Positions 1 through 11,893 are shown, numbered from the stretch's first letter. The stretch: DNA of 64,000 nt from Calliopum simillimum (GCA_951812925.1 OX638369.1:47921061-47985060); one strand, 5' to 3'. Numbers and translations: made by a program. Notes: generated from the letters alone by a model not told the origin.

Positions 1-229
1 CGAGTATTTTATCGTTGTTAATATCGAAAAATCTGCATTTAATTTTACATGGCTTAATGCCAAAATAATAATTTTAACTTTGTGCACATTTACACACAAA
101 TACCTTTCTAATGGTGTGTTATTCAAATTCGTACTCCATTTTTAACATAGTAAAAAAGGTAGGACAAATTTTTGTCTTGCGTATTAATATATAGATATTT
201 TCATTAAACTCATGAAATAGAGTGAAGTA

Positions 230-750
230 ATTTTGGCGGGGGTGTGGGGGGTAGCCCACATACGAAAAATATTAACAAAGCTCTATATCTCTGAACATGC
301 AGTAGCTATTATTACAAAACTCTGTATAAAGAAGTACACTGCGTTCACCAAGCATCCTGCAAAAACAGGAGGAAATTGAACATAGGGGCGCTGCACCACC
401 ATACCTCAATAGCAATATTTCTGCACTTGTAGCAATTATTGTTACAAAACTTTGTACAAAAGTGTATACTACGTTCACCAAACGCCTCACAGAAATTGGG
501 GGAAATTGAACAAGGAGGCGTTGCACCCCCCCATACAAAAAAAAAAAAAAACATCAATTGCTATATCTCTACACTTTTAGCAGTTATCATTACAAAACTT
601 TGTATACAGGAGTAAACTGCGTTCATCAAATGCCTTGCGAAAATTGGAGGAATTTGAACAAGGGGGCGTTGCACTCCTATACAAAAAAAACATATCAATT
701 GCTATATCTTTGCACCTGTATCTGTTATTACTACAAAACGTTATACTGAG
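230..750. repeat. Tandem repeat, about 3.5 diverged units of roughly 135-150 bp
   Basis: Three to four diverged copies of one unit follow each other head to tail. Each carries a G-rich block ending in a GGGGCG-TGCAC type motif, then a stretch close to TTACAAAACTTTGTA, then a CTGCGTTCACCAA-like block. Unit length varies through A-run expansion (for example at 538-552). The short reading frames here shift between units and do not look coding. I see no link to a named family, although the G-rich block resembles the GGGCGTGGCACC block of the family A repeats further along. Confidence 0.7.
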
Positions 751-819
751 ATCGTGTATTTTATTTACAAAATACAATTTTCATACAATTCTGTTTTAAA
801 TTGTTTGTAGCAAAACTAC

Positions 820-1592
820 GCTATATATATTTCTGGCCTAGGCAACACTTTAGTCAATAGCTAAAATCTGGCAACACCATTATAAAGTTTGACATTTTTA
901 GCATAAACGTACTCAGAACGTTTTGACGTACGACCATCATTTGTGTTGTTTACAGTGACTTGAAAAAATCAATTTGGCAAAAAAATGGCATTAACTCGTG
1001 AACATTTTCGTGCGATAATTTTTCACAACTTTCGACGTGGATTATCACGACAAGAGTGCATCGATGAACTTAAATCTTTGTATGACGATGAAGCACCATC
1101 CTATAGCACGGTGAAATACTGGTTTAATGAATTCAATCGTAGCCGACGCTCGCTCAAAGACGAATTCCGCGAAAATTATGGGGTTTCCAACGAGAACAAA
1201 CGTTTTTTACAACTAAGTGTTCATGCAAAATCGAATGTATTGGAGTTGAACTAATGCCCAAGGATGCCTCTATGTCACGTCGGCCACGATTGAATGCATT
1301 AAACTAGTTTTTCACAGTGCTATAGGATGGTGCTTCATCAGCATACAAAGATTTAAGTTCATCGATGCACTCTTGTCGTGAGTTGTGAAAAATGATCGCA
1401 CGAAAATGTTCACGAGTTAATTCCATTTTTTGCCAAATTAATTTTTTCAAGTCACTGTAAACAACACAAATGATGGTCACACGTCAAAACGTTCTGAGTA
1501 CGTTTGTGTTAAAAAATGTCAAACTTTCCAATGGAAATGTCAGATTGCACCTGGCAATACTTAGTGTTGCCTAGGCCAGAAATATATATAGC
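820..1592. mobile_element. Fold-back element built from two inverted mariner 5' ends
   Basis: Both ends start with GCTATATATATTTCTGGCCT and run inward as near-identical inverted arms (left about 820-1110, right about 1312-1592). Each arm holds a mariner-type 5' end, an ATG and the first 40 or so codons of a transposase. The right arm lacks about 15 bp present in the left (near 1032-1047 of the left). The roughly 200-bp centre is unrelated to the arms. The catalytic part of the transposase is absent from both. A transcript across it would fold into a long hairpin. Confidence 0.85.
985..1254 (+). pseudogene. mariner transposase, N-terminal helix-turn-helix fragment
   Basis: The first ~65 residues (LTREHFRAIIFHNFRRGLSR, then a YSTVKYWFNEFNRSRRSLKD block) are the first DNA-binding half of a mariner transposase, including the R-R-SLKDEFRE linker typical of the family. 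After about residue 65 the frame runs into unrelated sequence and stops. Mariner transposases are normally about 345 residues, so the catalytic domain is missing. An inverted second copy of the same N-terminus lies at about 1312-1425 on the minus strand. It cannot encode an active enzyme. Confidence 0.85.
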
Positions 1593-3400
1593 AGCCCACG
1601 TATGAACATACATTGTTATATACTCAGTACTACAGACAAAAATCCAAAATTTCCAGGTTTCTACTTAGCTGTCCTCAGACAGAGTTTTTCTGTCTAGATT
1701 AGCCTTTCGGACCACTGTGTAGCGTGGCCAAAAAAGTTTCACTTTAAAACTCGTAGAGAACATAATGTACAAAAATCAAACCCAAATCGTTCTGAAATGA
1801 AATATTCAGAATTGAGATTAATATAGCACAAAGCCATCCCAAAATATGGTAATCTTGCTCACAATTTGAGCTCAAATTTGAACATAATACAAATTTTTAT
1901 ATTAAGAACAATTGTGCTCAATGCATTCCATTTTGAGAATGTAAATCTAAAATTTATAAAATCTGCCCATTTTTGCTTTATTTAAGCCGTTTTTTGATGA
2001 AAAATTTTACTCCGGGTGTTTATGATTCTCAATATGCTTATGTCAACTAATGCTTATGTAAATGCTTACTGCTCGACAGACCAAATGGGTATTTGCGGTG
2101 GAGACTCTATACTACTGACATCTCATAATAGGATGTTCCGATGTATTGAGGGGTCTTTATGGACATTTTGGTATAATGACTTTTCACAATAATATAAAGG
2201 CATTAAGCAAAAATGGGCATATTTACTTTTTTGATAAGTAAGTACAAAAGGGCTTGAATTTAGCACAAACGAACGTATTTACTTTTTTTAAAATAATCAT
2301 ATTAGGGCTAGATATCGAGCATATTATGGCTAAGCTGAAAATCTCACCCAAAACTATTTGGTTTGGGATTGTTTTCAGCTCAAAATTCTCTCGGTAAAAG
2401 CACAAAATTTTCATTACAGGGCAATTTACACATGGAATATTAATGCGTGTCAAGTCAAATTCAAGCGACAGGCTAAAGGCATGGCCTGTTTGTCGTTCAT
2501 ATGATCAAAGACAGTTTGCGCAACAACAAAATCTTTTTGAATTCAAAGAACTTTACAAACTTCAGTTTTGGCGTCCACATGTTCAGGCTAACAGTCTTGA
2601 GGTAAAACTGTACGTGTGGACGGCTCTTTATAGTCAAATTGTTTTCTCTATTAATGTACTTATTTATTCGTAGTTATTTAGCGCGATGATCCTCATTAAT
2701 TCGTTAACATCTCAATGCTTTCAAATTGATTCAATCGAGGACATTTAGATGTTTTCAAGGATGCGGTGGCGGTGGAATTTCTGTACAATTGGTAAATCAA
2801 TTTAAGCTATCGGGATCTTAGAAAAATAAAAACGAGATCTTTTAAGTAGGCAAGTATTCATGGTGTTTACAACAGAATTTAATGCATTTTTTGAATTTCT
2901 TCACTTTTTTACAGACCCAGTTTTGATTGATACAGAGAGCAAAATTTAAAATGTTTTTTCTTGACAAGGCGAGACCTCTGAAACAAAAATTTGATGTTAA
3001 ATAACATTACACATGTATAAAGTGAACATAATAAATTATAACACCAAAATTGGCAAAAAAGCTATCATGTTTTTGTTTTTTTTTTTCTTTTAACCTGATA
3101 ACAGAGTTAACCAACCACTTACTTATTACCATAATAGCCACAATCAAGGATTTGCAACAAAAATTTGCATACCAAACTTGTGCAATTAGTTATGGCCAAA
3201 CACGGCAGTACCGAAACCAAAGATTGTTAAGTGACAAAAAGAAAAAAATACAAAATACAAAAAACGCCATAGAAATATTATGTTATCAAGTTATAAATCG
3301 TAACAAAAGTCCACAAGTACAAATTGAAATGTAAGACCTTAAAGTGAGAAAAATACAACGCCTTCTTTTGGTGCCGCTGAAAAGAGTGATATCCAAGGAA
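1593..3400. other. Non-coding stretch, no feature recognised
   Basis: AT-rich sequence with only short chance frames. There is no convincing coding, RNA or terminal-repeat signal. It lies 5' of prd and could hold enhancers, but nothing I can read proves that. Confidence 0.5.
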
Positions 3401-3484
3401 CCAGTATAGGCTGTACGAAAGAGACAGACATTAACAGCTGCTTTTGATTGGCTAACACGTTGAGCACCCACAAAACTAACAAGT

Positions 3485-3491
3485 CTACCTG
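3485..3491 (-). promoter_or_regulatory. Zelda-type (TAGteam) heptamer CAGGTAG
   Basis: CTACCTG on the plus strand is CAGGTAG on the minus strand, the strongest TAGteam heptamer bound by the pioneer factor Zelda in early Drosophila embryos. It sits about 190 bp upstream of the predicted prd start site. prd is an early zygotic segmentation gene, so the placement makes sense. A single heptamer also occurs by chance: exact matches are visible near 23486 and 28600 in repeat DNA. Confidence 0.4.
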
Positions 3492-3678
3492 CTTACAGTC
3501 TGTCATTATTCCCAAATAGATGGCTGACATCTTGACGAAACAGACAGAGCGTAGACGACGACTACGACGAATGAACGATGACTTTGTGTATGTGTTACAC
3601 GACAAGGGCCGTTAGTTATACTGTAAACTCCATACAGTGTGCAGAAGCAACGATCTTGACGAAAGATCTGCATGTAAT

Positions 3679-3713
3679 TCAGTCAAGAATTTACCACGGA
3701 GCAAGCAAGACAT
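3679..3713 (+). promoter_or_regulatory. prd core promoter: Initiator plus DPE
   Basis: TCAGTC at 3679-3684 matches the fly Initiator TCAKTY exactly. With its A (3681) as +1, positions +28 to +33 (3708-3713) read AGACAT, an exact match to the DPE consensus RGWYVT at the required spacing. I see no TATA box 25-35 bp upstream. The predicted 5' UTR is 280 nt and ends at the prd ATG at 3961. DPE-driven, TATA-less promoters are known for many Drosophila homeobox and patterning genes. The start site is inferred, not measured. Confidence 0.65.
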
Positions 3714-3960
3714 TAGCATTCGCAGCAAAACGAACTGATTTTCAAAATAGGCCAATTAATTAGGAATAAGTGCAAACAAAAAAAAAAAGTGTGTTTTCTT
3801 AATTTGGTGTAAAAACGTGTACCTATTAGCCCAATTTAAAATAAATTTGCAAATTAACGCGCAAATCAAAGTTAGTGCGTAAAAAATATTCTCATTAATT
3901 TTGCCCCTTAACGAAACATCAAATTGAACGAATTAATCGGAGACTTTGGAGGAGAGAAAA

Positions 3961-6900
3961 ATGACAGTAACCGCATTTGCCGCCGCAATGCATAGACCCT
4001 TCTTCAATGGATATCCAACTATGCAAGGTAGGTTCTATTGGAATTGAAATGGAATTTGTATTTTATAGAATTACTACAGAGTTTTGAAAGTGTGGCCAAA
4101 GTACGAATTTTTTTTTCTCCTTAATCGATGAACAGTTCAAACTATACAATTCTTTATTTCTTAATAGTCCCAGATCTATTAGCGACAAATTTGGGGGTGC
4201 AGCCAATATTGAGTATAACGATTTCTTAACATTTATTGTATCAGACTCCTGATCTAACTTAAACCAGGCTTGTACTTTTCTGCATACCAACCATATTTGA
4301 CCGTATATAGTCAGTTGAATCGTAGCTCAAAGCAGTAATAAAGAAGCCACCCAGATGGTGGCACAAAAGGGTGTGTTTTTAATTTTGTAGGATGACTGAA
4401 CAGGGTTAAGGGGAAAGATGGGAGTTAGTACCTTTGTGAAGACTTTCGAAAATCCAAAAAATTTACCAAGAAAAAAGCGCTCGGTCTGAAGTTCGTAAAC
4501 GTTAAGAAAATTATAATTATAATTTGGTTTACATTAATGAACACTTTTTCGTAATTGCCTTTGTATCGTTTTCGAAGATGCTTCTATCACTTTTATCTTA
4601 TTTTTTTCTTTCTCTCCAAAGTATTCGTTTACACTGGGAAGTTTTTGGAACAAATTCGTCCCTATAAGTTTAATGAATTTGTTCAAAAAGTTTCCCAGTG
4701 TAAACTACCACTAATGTTTAAATGATCGTCTATTCCGCCATGGACATATGAGGTATATGAAACAGGTATATAAAATCGCCATAAGCGAAAACTGAAAACT
4801 TTGCGTTGAAGTTTATAACGAAATTTATGTCAGTTAAGTCAAGCTTCTCACTTTCTTATCAGATAAACTTAACAGAATATAAAGTGAGAACAAGGCCCTT
4901 TCGAGCCATAGTTTGTTGGTTCTTTATCCCAGTAACAGTTACTTTTACGTGCGGGTTATACACATGTGACCCTATTAAGGGGTGCCACCCGATTGAAGAA
5001 TATTGAAGTTGCATCGGGAAATTGAGAAAAAATTTGGTCTTTGATAACGGTAGGTTGGAAATAGCGATGATGAAAATCATTCTTGGTCTTGTTAATTTTT
5101 CGGGAACAGTAATTTAAAACCCAACTGCTTGAAAAAAATTAGATTCGAAAATTTAGCATGCGCAACACCCTTTAGCAATTATTTCATAATTTGTTATTTA
5201 TAATGTCAAGATTCAGATCAAGACGCTGATATAATTTCAAGACCGAAACTTATTGCTCAAGACCAAAGCTCAATATCAAGACCAAGATCGAGACCAAGAC
5301 CTAATTTCCAAGACTAAGGCTTAATATCAAAAGCAAGACTCAGACTCAATGAACAAGACCAATATCGAGCCCAAGACTGATATGATTTTTAATCATCACG
5401 GACTGTATTAATTAAAATATCGTCAAGACTTATATTAAAAAGAACGATTACAAAAACTAAAAAAAAAAAAAAACGCTAAAATCAAAAGGCTTGAAATCCA
5501 ATAGGAATACATTAATTTAGCAAACTAGCGCATATGATCCGTATAACTTTTAGTTTTTATTCGAAAAATTTTACCTTTATTTCATTTTTGCAACATTCTA
5601 TTAAACTGCTTCCCGAATTCTAAAGTTTTTTTTTTTCTTTTTCCACTCTTCATCAAACTCTCTCCTTAAACATGTCTAACAAGCCATGTAATTATAGCCA
5701 TTAAAATGCATCATTGTCAAGCAATATCATATGACCTTGCAACATCACTTCCTAGGAAGTCATCTTCTTTCCTCAATTCATCGACTCTGACTCGATACTA
5801 AACAACCGCTCATAAATCAAGTGGCACTCGCTTTCTTTAGTCCATGATCATAAAACTCACACCCCGGCGGGAAGCACGCGTTCGAAGAGAAACATTGTAT
5901 GTTGTATTCGTCGTACTAAGAGCACAGGTATATCATTATTATCAGTTACTGGCAATGATATTCCAACTAAATGCAGTTCTCCTGCAGCGTTCCGCGCAAT
6001 TGGAAAATAGCAGTTTATTATATGGCTGTTTCATTGTTCAGATTACTATCTGCCTAGGTACCCAAGGAGTTTCGGAAAGTCCACGCGCGTACTCATATGA
6101 CATCGTACGTTAACTGTGTGAGAATGTTAAGGGATTTGAAAGATTGTCAAGAATATAAAATTCTTTAAAACGATTTTTAAATGTAAGACTCATACAGGTT
6201 TTCTACTTTAAGTAAAACTTTTCCGAATCATATTGACAAACAACTGAATTAATATTTCGCAAAGAAATTAAACTTGTTCCAAATCAAATTCAACTTTTCC
6301 AACAATTAACCTTTTGCTAATCCAATTAACAATTTTCCAAATCAAATAAAACTTCGCAAAAATACACTTAAAATGATACATCTCAGTGCCTATATCGTTA
6401 TGCAACTTGGTAGATGGATGAATCTTGTGTCTACCAAACACCTTCTAAAATGTAGAGGGAGAAGGCTAAGCGATTTGCAAAAACGTTAATTTGATTTGGA
6501 AGAAGATCGATATGATATGGAAAAGGTTTAACTTGGAGGGGAAAGCCTGTATCTGCAAGATACTCGTAAGTTAAAATTGACCAAGATTTCTGTAGTATAA
6601 AACTTTAATTCGAAAGCTTTATGATCCCGTAGAATTTCCTTTACACTTACTGCCAACATTTTCTTAATTTTCCTCCGTTTTTTCTTCTTCTAGCTGATAT
6701 GAATGCCGGCCAAGGGCGTGTTAATCAACTTGGTGGTGTTTTCATTAACGGTCGTCCTTTACCAAATAGCATACGTTTAAAAATTGTTGAAATGGCTGCG
6801 GAGGGCATTCGTCCATGTGTCATCTCACGGCAGTTACGTGTTAGCCATGGTTGTGTCTCCAAGATACTTAACAGATATCAAGAGACCGGTTCCATACGCC

Positions 6901-8576
6901 CAGGCGTCATTGGCGGTTCAAAACCACGCATTGCCACCCCCGAAATTGAAAATCGCATTGAAGAATATAAGCGCACTAATCCCGGCATCTTTTCGTGGGA
7001 AATACGCGATAAACTCATAAAGGAAGGCATCTGCGATCGTACAACAGCACCATCCGTCTCGGCCATATCACGATTGGTACGCGGGCGTGATGCTCCAATG
7101 GTTGAAAATGACGAAATTAAAAAGCATCATCATCAGCATAACGGTTGTTCTGGTTCATCGGAAACTAATTCCCATAAGCCCTCCGATGAGGATGAACTCT
7201 CGGATTGTGACAGTGAACCTGGTATTGCTTTGAAACGAAAGCAACGGCGCAGTCGCACCACATTCTCAGCCATGCAGCTGGAGGAATTAGAACGCGCCTT
7301 TGAAAGAACGCAATATCCAGATATTTACACTCGAGAAGAACTCGCGCAACGCACAACCCTCTCGGAGGCAAGAATACAGGTTTGGTTTAGCAATCGACGT
7401 GCTCGTTTGCGTAAGCAAAACAATCCCATTGGTGTGCCTGGCGGTGGTGCAAATGGTGGAGCAATGAGTGCATACACGGCACATCATCAGTTGCCAGTCT
7501 CAAATAACTATGTGACCGCTGCAGCTGCAATGATGCCAAACGTTTCGGCAGCATCTTCATCAGAGGCTGCTGCTGCTGCCGTTTATAGTCAGCAAATGTT
7601 TGATTTCTATGCTGGACATACGGCCACATCGGCAAACATGTCACCGGCTGCGACCTCTTCATCGGCTGCATCGGCAACACCACCACATCAGCTGTATAAT
7701 CCAACTGCTAGTTATACGCTACCATCGCATGGTCTCATCACTGTCAATCAATCCGAAGAGTTGTCGGTACTCCATCAATATCAGCCCAGCGGCGCGGGTA
7801 CCTCCATTGTGAATGCAGTTTCAAATTGCCTCAATGGCGGCAGCAGCGGCGGCAATATTAATGTCACTTATAGTACAGAATCCGATACGAATCAAACAAT
7901 GCCACGCAATGAAAGTCCAAGCGAATCAAATTCATCGGCATTTGCCCCAGCGGAAACGAATGGCATACAATTGCCACCAACACCAAATAGCTTATCGGCC
8001 GTTATTGGCGGCAGCGGCAGTGGTGGAAGCAATAGTTCCGCTGGCAATGGTAGTGGTGGTGCTGCAGAAAATAGCAATGATGATATTCAAGCAACACTTA
8101 AGGTGGAGTGCTCAAGCTCAATACCATCAACGTTGCTAGCATCACAAAATCAAATTTATTCGAATTGGAATCCCTTGCAGGTCACGTCAACTGTGAATCG
8201 TCCAACGGTGCCGCTCTCACCAGAGGATTCGCTTAATTCATCGTCACATCAACTGGATGTTACAGCTTCCACGCATCATATGTTTCATCCACATCAACAT
8301 CCACAATATGCATCATATCATCATACCCATCATCCGCATACACTATCACACCACTCTCATCATCCTCATCATCATGGGCCACACCATACGTCGCAGTATG
8401 CATCCGCTGCTGCTGCTCATCACTTGCCATTCCCTCATAGTGCCAGCACAGGGGCTGGTAGTGCTGCATCATCGTCTACGCATTTCATGCAGCACAATTT
8501 TAATGCTGCCTTCCCTTCGCCATCGAAAGTTAGTTATGCCGGGGTGCCGCAACCATTCTATCAATCTTGGTATTGA
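3961..8576 (+). CDS. prd: Paired, pair-rule paired-box/homeodomain transcription factor (join 3961-4027, 6694-8576)
   Basis: Nuclear DNA-binding regulator that in Drosophila patterns alternate segments and activates engrailed, wingless and gooseberry. Exon 1 encodes [20 protein letters not shown] then MQ, essentially the Drosophila Paired N-terminus. It ends at a GTAGGT donor (4028). Exon 2 starts after a TTCTTCTTCTAG acceptor. The joined frame is open for 649 residues; Drosophila Paired is about 613. The paired domain is about residues 28-155. The homeodomain is residues 206-265, with Ser at position 50 (VWFSNRRA), the Prd-class hallmark. There is no octapeptide between the domains, as in Paired and unlike gooseberry. 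The tail keeps the TMPRNESP and [10 protein letters not shown] blocks, has Ala, Gly and Ser runs, and ends with a His/Pro-rich 'PRD repeat' (about 549-592). One extra Ala, compared with Drosophila from memory, is created at the splice junction. No frameshift or premature stop is seen, so the gene appears intact. Start context GAAAAATGA is good for flies. Confidence 0.95.
4627..4705. repeat. 79-bp hairpin (miniature inverted-repeat insertion) in the prd intron
   Basis: Two 31-bp arms, starting GTTTACACTGGGAA and ending TTCCCAGTGTAAAC, match at about 27 positions around a 17-bp loop. The CCCAGTGT terminus resembles the ends of the larger element at 44809-46041 (CCCARTGTGC), so it may be a stripped-down relative. 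No clear target-site duplication was found. Confidence 0.75.
5210..5390. repeat. Imperfect CAAGACC / AAGACCAA simple repeat
   Basis: Repeated CAAGACC, AAGACCAAG and AGACTCA variants at irregular spacing. The complementary pattern (CTTGGTCTTGG) recurs at about 16575-16780 and again near 25640-25700. It is a degenerate dispersed simple repeat with no coding signal. Confidence 0.55.
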
Positions 8577-8905
8577 TGCGAGGATCTATTCCATGGAGCT
8601 TGATTTTTTTCTGGAAGTGTAAAAGCAGCGCTTGCACAAAACTGTTTTATATGTATTTACTTATATGTATATGTAATTGTAAAATGAATTTAGGTATATT
8701 TAAGTAGCACATGACTCTGTTAGGGTCCTTTTTGTATATATGTATGTCCAAAGAATTTCTTGTGTATAAAGATATCTATAGATATATGTAGGTTAACGCA
8801 TTTTTTAAATGATCTTTTTATAAATAATTGAACACAACATGGAGGCTATTAATTTACTATGTATTATTTAGGAGCACTTTCTATACAAAATATCTTTTAT
8901 CTTAA

Positions 8906-8911
8906 AATAAA
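8906..8911 (+). terminator. prd poly(A) signal AATAAA
   Basis: A canonical AATAAA lies 330 nt after the prd stop codon (8574-8576), in a very AT-rich 3' region with several ATATGTATGTA-like stretches. It is the first canonical signal downstream of the gene. Cleavage would fall about 10-30 nt later. Confidence 0.55.
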
Positions 8912-9250
8912 GTATCCGATATTATTATAGTACATTAAATAATTTATAATTAAAATATTTTTAAACAAAACATAAATGTCTTTTATTAAAGGAGAATTCA
9001 TTATTTTGTGTAAGAATTGTATGGAAAATGTTAGAGCGATCCAAATTGAAACCTGGACTTCGATATATACTTTTTCAAAAGTTTTTTTTTGACTTTTTAA
9101 TCTTAAATAACACTTTTATTTATTGGTTTTAAAGTAAATTTAAAACTTTGTCGTAGTTTATATGTAACTAGACCAAGTGTAGCTTTTTCTGTTATTATTG
9201 CTAATGTTTTTACTATTTTTACATACACTGACTAATTCAGCCTATCTATA

Positions 9251-9960
9251 TATGAAGCACTCCATGCCAAGTGTACCACCTCAAAATTTTTTTTTCTCCG
9301 ATTTCGCTAAAATTTTGCAATATGGCAGATCCAGTGTGCAAAAACAACAATCCGGATGGATTTGGTCCTAGTACCATTTGTTGTTAAAATACAGGGTGTT
9401 GAAGTTGGCGTTTTTAGTCATTTTCATGAAAATGGTGTTTTTTCAAAAATTTATAGCTTGCACTAATGTTTGTAAATTGATAAATCTAAGTTACTGGTCC
9501 TATTCATTTTGAAGTGTTCTTTTTATAAAAAAAATATTTCTTCACCAAAATTTTTTTTTTCACCAAAATTTTTTACACTTAAAAATACTTTTTATTTTTT
9601 AAAAAAAAAAGCCCCCTTCGATTTTTTTTAAAAGGCATAATTTATAAGCTTTAAAATGATGTTTGATTCAAGATGGGATTCGGACGCTAAATGGGAGTTT
9701 TTGGCTTTTGAACGCCCGCGGAAGAAAAAAATCTTTTTTTACTCAAGAGGAAAGCATCTTACGAAAAAAGTGTACAAGGCAAAAAATGCTAAGAATCATC
9801 AAGGAAATAAGTGTGAAATATTTTGAGAATTTTTTTGAAAGTTAAAAAAAAAAATTTTTTTTTTGATTTATTTTTGAAAAAATTAAAAAAAAAATTTTTT
9901 GGTACAAAAAGCATAAGAAAAAGTACCAAAATTATTTAAGTTATAAGTAGTCGAATACTA
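9251..9960 (+). mobile_element. Family B TIR element, copy 1 (one end missing)
   Basis: It starts TATGAAGCACTCCATGCCAA and shares several hundred bp with copies at 21820-22310 and 36773-37338, including a GATTTGGTCCTAGTACCATT block and an ACAGGGTGTTGAAGTTGGCG block. Inside is a short frame, 9663-9845, whose peptide SFWLLNARGR..S.F.QEE.ILRK.CTR.KMLRI recurs in the copy at 36742-36966 (minus). No transposase motif is seen. The right TIR visible in the 36.8-kb copy is missing here. Confidence 0.65.
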
Positions 9961-10129
9961 CAGGGGCAGTTTGATAAGTTCGAGACTTTTTCAATTTCCT
10001 GCAAAGCAAATTTTAGTCCAACACTTCTCCCATCAACTGTCGTCTTTTAGCAGATCACTGTGAAATTATAACCGAGCTGCGTCATTTAATTTGTGTCTTA
10101 AAGCCATTGAAAGTAAACAACCTCAAAAA

Positions 10130-10900
10130 TGGAGGAAAAAAAATTTGCGTTCTGAGTAAGCATTCCTTTTTCCGTACAAAAAAAAAAAAAACTTTCAGCC
10201 AAACCAAGGAAAGGCTTGATTAAGGGATACCATCAATTTCAATGGTTAAGAAGTGGTTTAGTAGTCGTACCAGGACAAGTGACGCCGAACCTTTAGGTTG
10301 CTCAAAATCGTCAACAAAATTCATGGAATGATGTTCGACGATCGGAGAACGAAGGTGCGTGAGGTGGCTGAGGCTGAAGTGATCTCAACTGGGCAGGTAC
10401 ATATTTTACATGAGCAATTGAACATGAAAAAGCTACCCGCGCGTTGATTGCTGCAACTGCTCGCACTCGATCGTAAGCGAATAAATGTGACTACTTCAAA
10501 GAAGGGCAAGGTGGGTCTGTCGGCCGACAAGATTATGGCCACATCGAATACCCGGAAAAGGGTAAAACGATCACCGGCGAATATTTTTCAGAGCTTTTGG
10601 AAAGATTCGATATTGATTTAAAGTAGAAAACACTGAATTTGTCGATGAAAAACATGCTGTTCCATAGCGCTTATCAACGGGTGCAAGCATGTGTAATCAC
10701 CATGGCAAAAGCCCCAAAATTGGGCTAAGAAATGCTACTCCATACAAAATATTCTCCAGGCTTAGCTTTCTACAACTATTTGAGAATTGAGTCGAATGAA
10801 GAAGTCATCACTAAAACAAACGCCTATTTTGTGGTTGTCTGCAATCAATGGCTGTATCCAAAGAGGAAAAATTTCTAGCGCTTCTGATCCACGCACTTTA
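10130..10900 (+). pseudogene. mariner transposase relic (irritans-like), frameshifted and internally deleted
   Basis: Blocks that match mariner transposase appear in order but in different frames: an N-terminal MEEKKFAF; DDRRTKVREVAEAEVISTGQ then VHILHEQLNMKKLPAR (second helix-turn-helix region); KKGKVGLSADKIMAT; a KGKTITGEYFSELLERF-type block near 10560-10620; and a degraded C-terminus. About 75 residues around the first catalytic Asp are gone between 10480 and 10500. Stops and a 14-A run (10180-10193) break it further. It is inactive. Confidence 0.8.
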
Positions 10901-11011
10901 AAGGCGCTTGTCCCCATAGAAATTTAGAAGCACTTTCAGAATGATTTTTTTTTAGTTTTTTTATTTTTTTTTGTTTTATTTTTTATTAAAAAATTTTTTA
11001 TTCTACATTTT

Positions 11012-11893
11012 TATACCCTACACCCAGGGTATATTCACTTTGTCCTTCCGTTTGTAACGCAGAGAAGGAGGAGTGGCAGATATAGAAAAGTATATATATT
11101 CTTGATCAGCGTCACCTCCTGAGGCGATATAGCCATGTCCGTCTGTCTGGCTGGCTGGGTGGGTGGCTGTGTGTTGAAATACACTTTTTAGGAAAACTGA
11201 GCAAGATAATTCAATGAAATTTGGTACACTGCCTTCGTCGTCAAAGAGCGAAATCGGTCAACGGACACTCCTACCGCCCATACAAAAAATATATTCAAAA
11301 TGCAGTTTTAGCAGTATTTTTCGCGACAATGCAACCAAAATACGCATAAATACTAAAAATTGTAAGCGCAAGCTCTAAGAAAAAACTGAACGAATTCGGA
11401 CAAGAGGGCGTGGTACCTCCCATATAATCAAAAGCTTTAAAACGCTGTACTGAAAGGGTTTTTTGAGATATTCAAACCAAATTCGACTCAGACACTAAGA
11501 ATCATAAATAAAAGCTCTCAACAAAAATTGGGTGAAATCGGACAAGGGGGCGTGGTACTTCCCATATAAGCAAAAATTTCAAAAGGCTATACTGAAAGAG
11601 TTTTTTGAGATAATCCAACCATACTTCACTCAAACACTTAAGACTATAAATGCACGCTCTAAGCTAAAACTAGACGAACTCGGACAAGAGGGCGTGGCAC
11701 CTCCTATATAAGCAAAAGCTGAAAACGTTTTTCAATCAGACACTAAAAACTATAAATGCAAGCTCTGGACAAAAACTGGGTGAACTCGGACAAGATAGCG
11801 TAGCATCTCCCATAAGAGCCAAATTTTAAAAATTCTGCAGTGTAGGGTATTTAATGTTTGGCCAGGCCAAATTTTACACCCTTACTAGTTTTA
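11012..11893 (+). repeat. Family A dispersed repeat, full-looking copy
   Basis: It starts TATACCCTACACCCAGGGTA and soon has TTCTTGATCAGCGTCACC and GCCATGTCCGTCTGTCTGGC blocks. Three to four diverged units of about 137 bp follow, each carrying GGGCGTGGYACCTCCCATAT. It ends with GTAGGGTATTTAATG. The start and end TACCC/GGGTA motifs form a short inverted pair. Similar GATCAGC...CATGTCCGTCTGTC sequences are widespread in Drosophila genomes. No protein is encoded. Confidence 0.8.

Larger units (their letters stand above)
4028..6693 (+). other. prd intron 1 (phase 1), 2666 bp
   Basis: The donor is CAAG|GTAGGT and the acceptor TTTTCTTCTTCTAG|CT, splitting codon 23 after its first base. It is long for a gene I remember as having one short intron in Drosophila. 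It contains a 79-bp hairpin (4627-4705) and an imperfect CAAGACC-rich repeat (about 5210-5390). CAGGTAT heptamers, weak TAGteam variants, occur near 4764 and 5927. No nested gene is seen; the short frames inside look like chance. Confidence 0.85.

Noticed and set aside
6784..8622. Several other-frame ORFs over prd exon 2 (for example 7387-7704 minus, 8257-8622 plus)
   Set aside because: They overlap the conserved prd frame, are rich in residues forced by its His, Ala and Ser codons, and have no independent signals.
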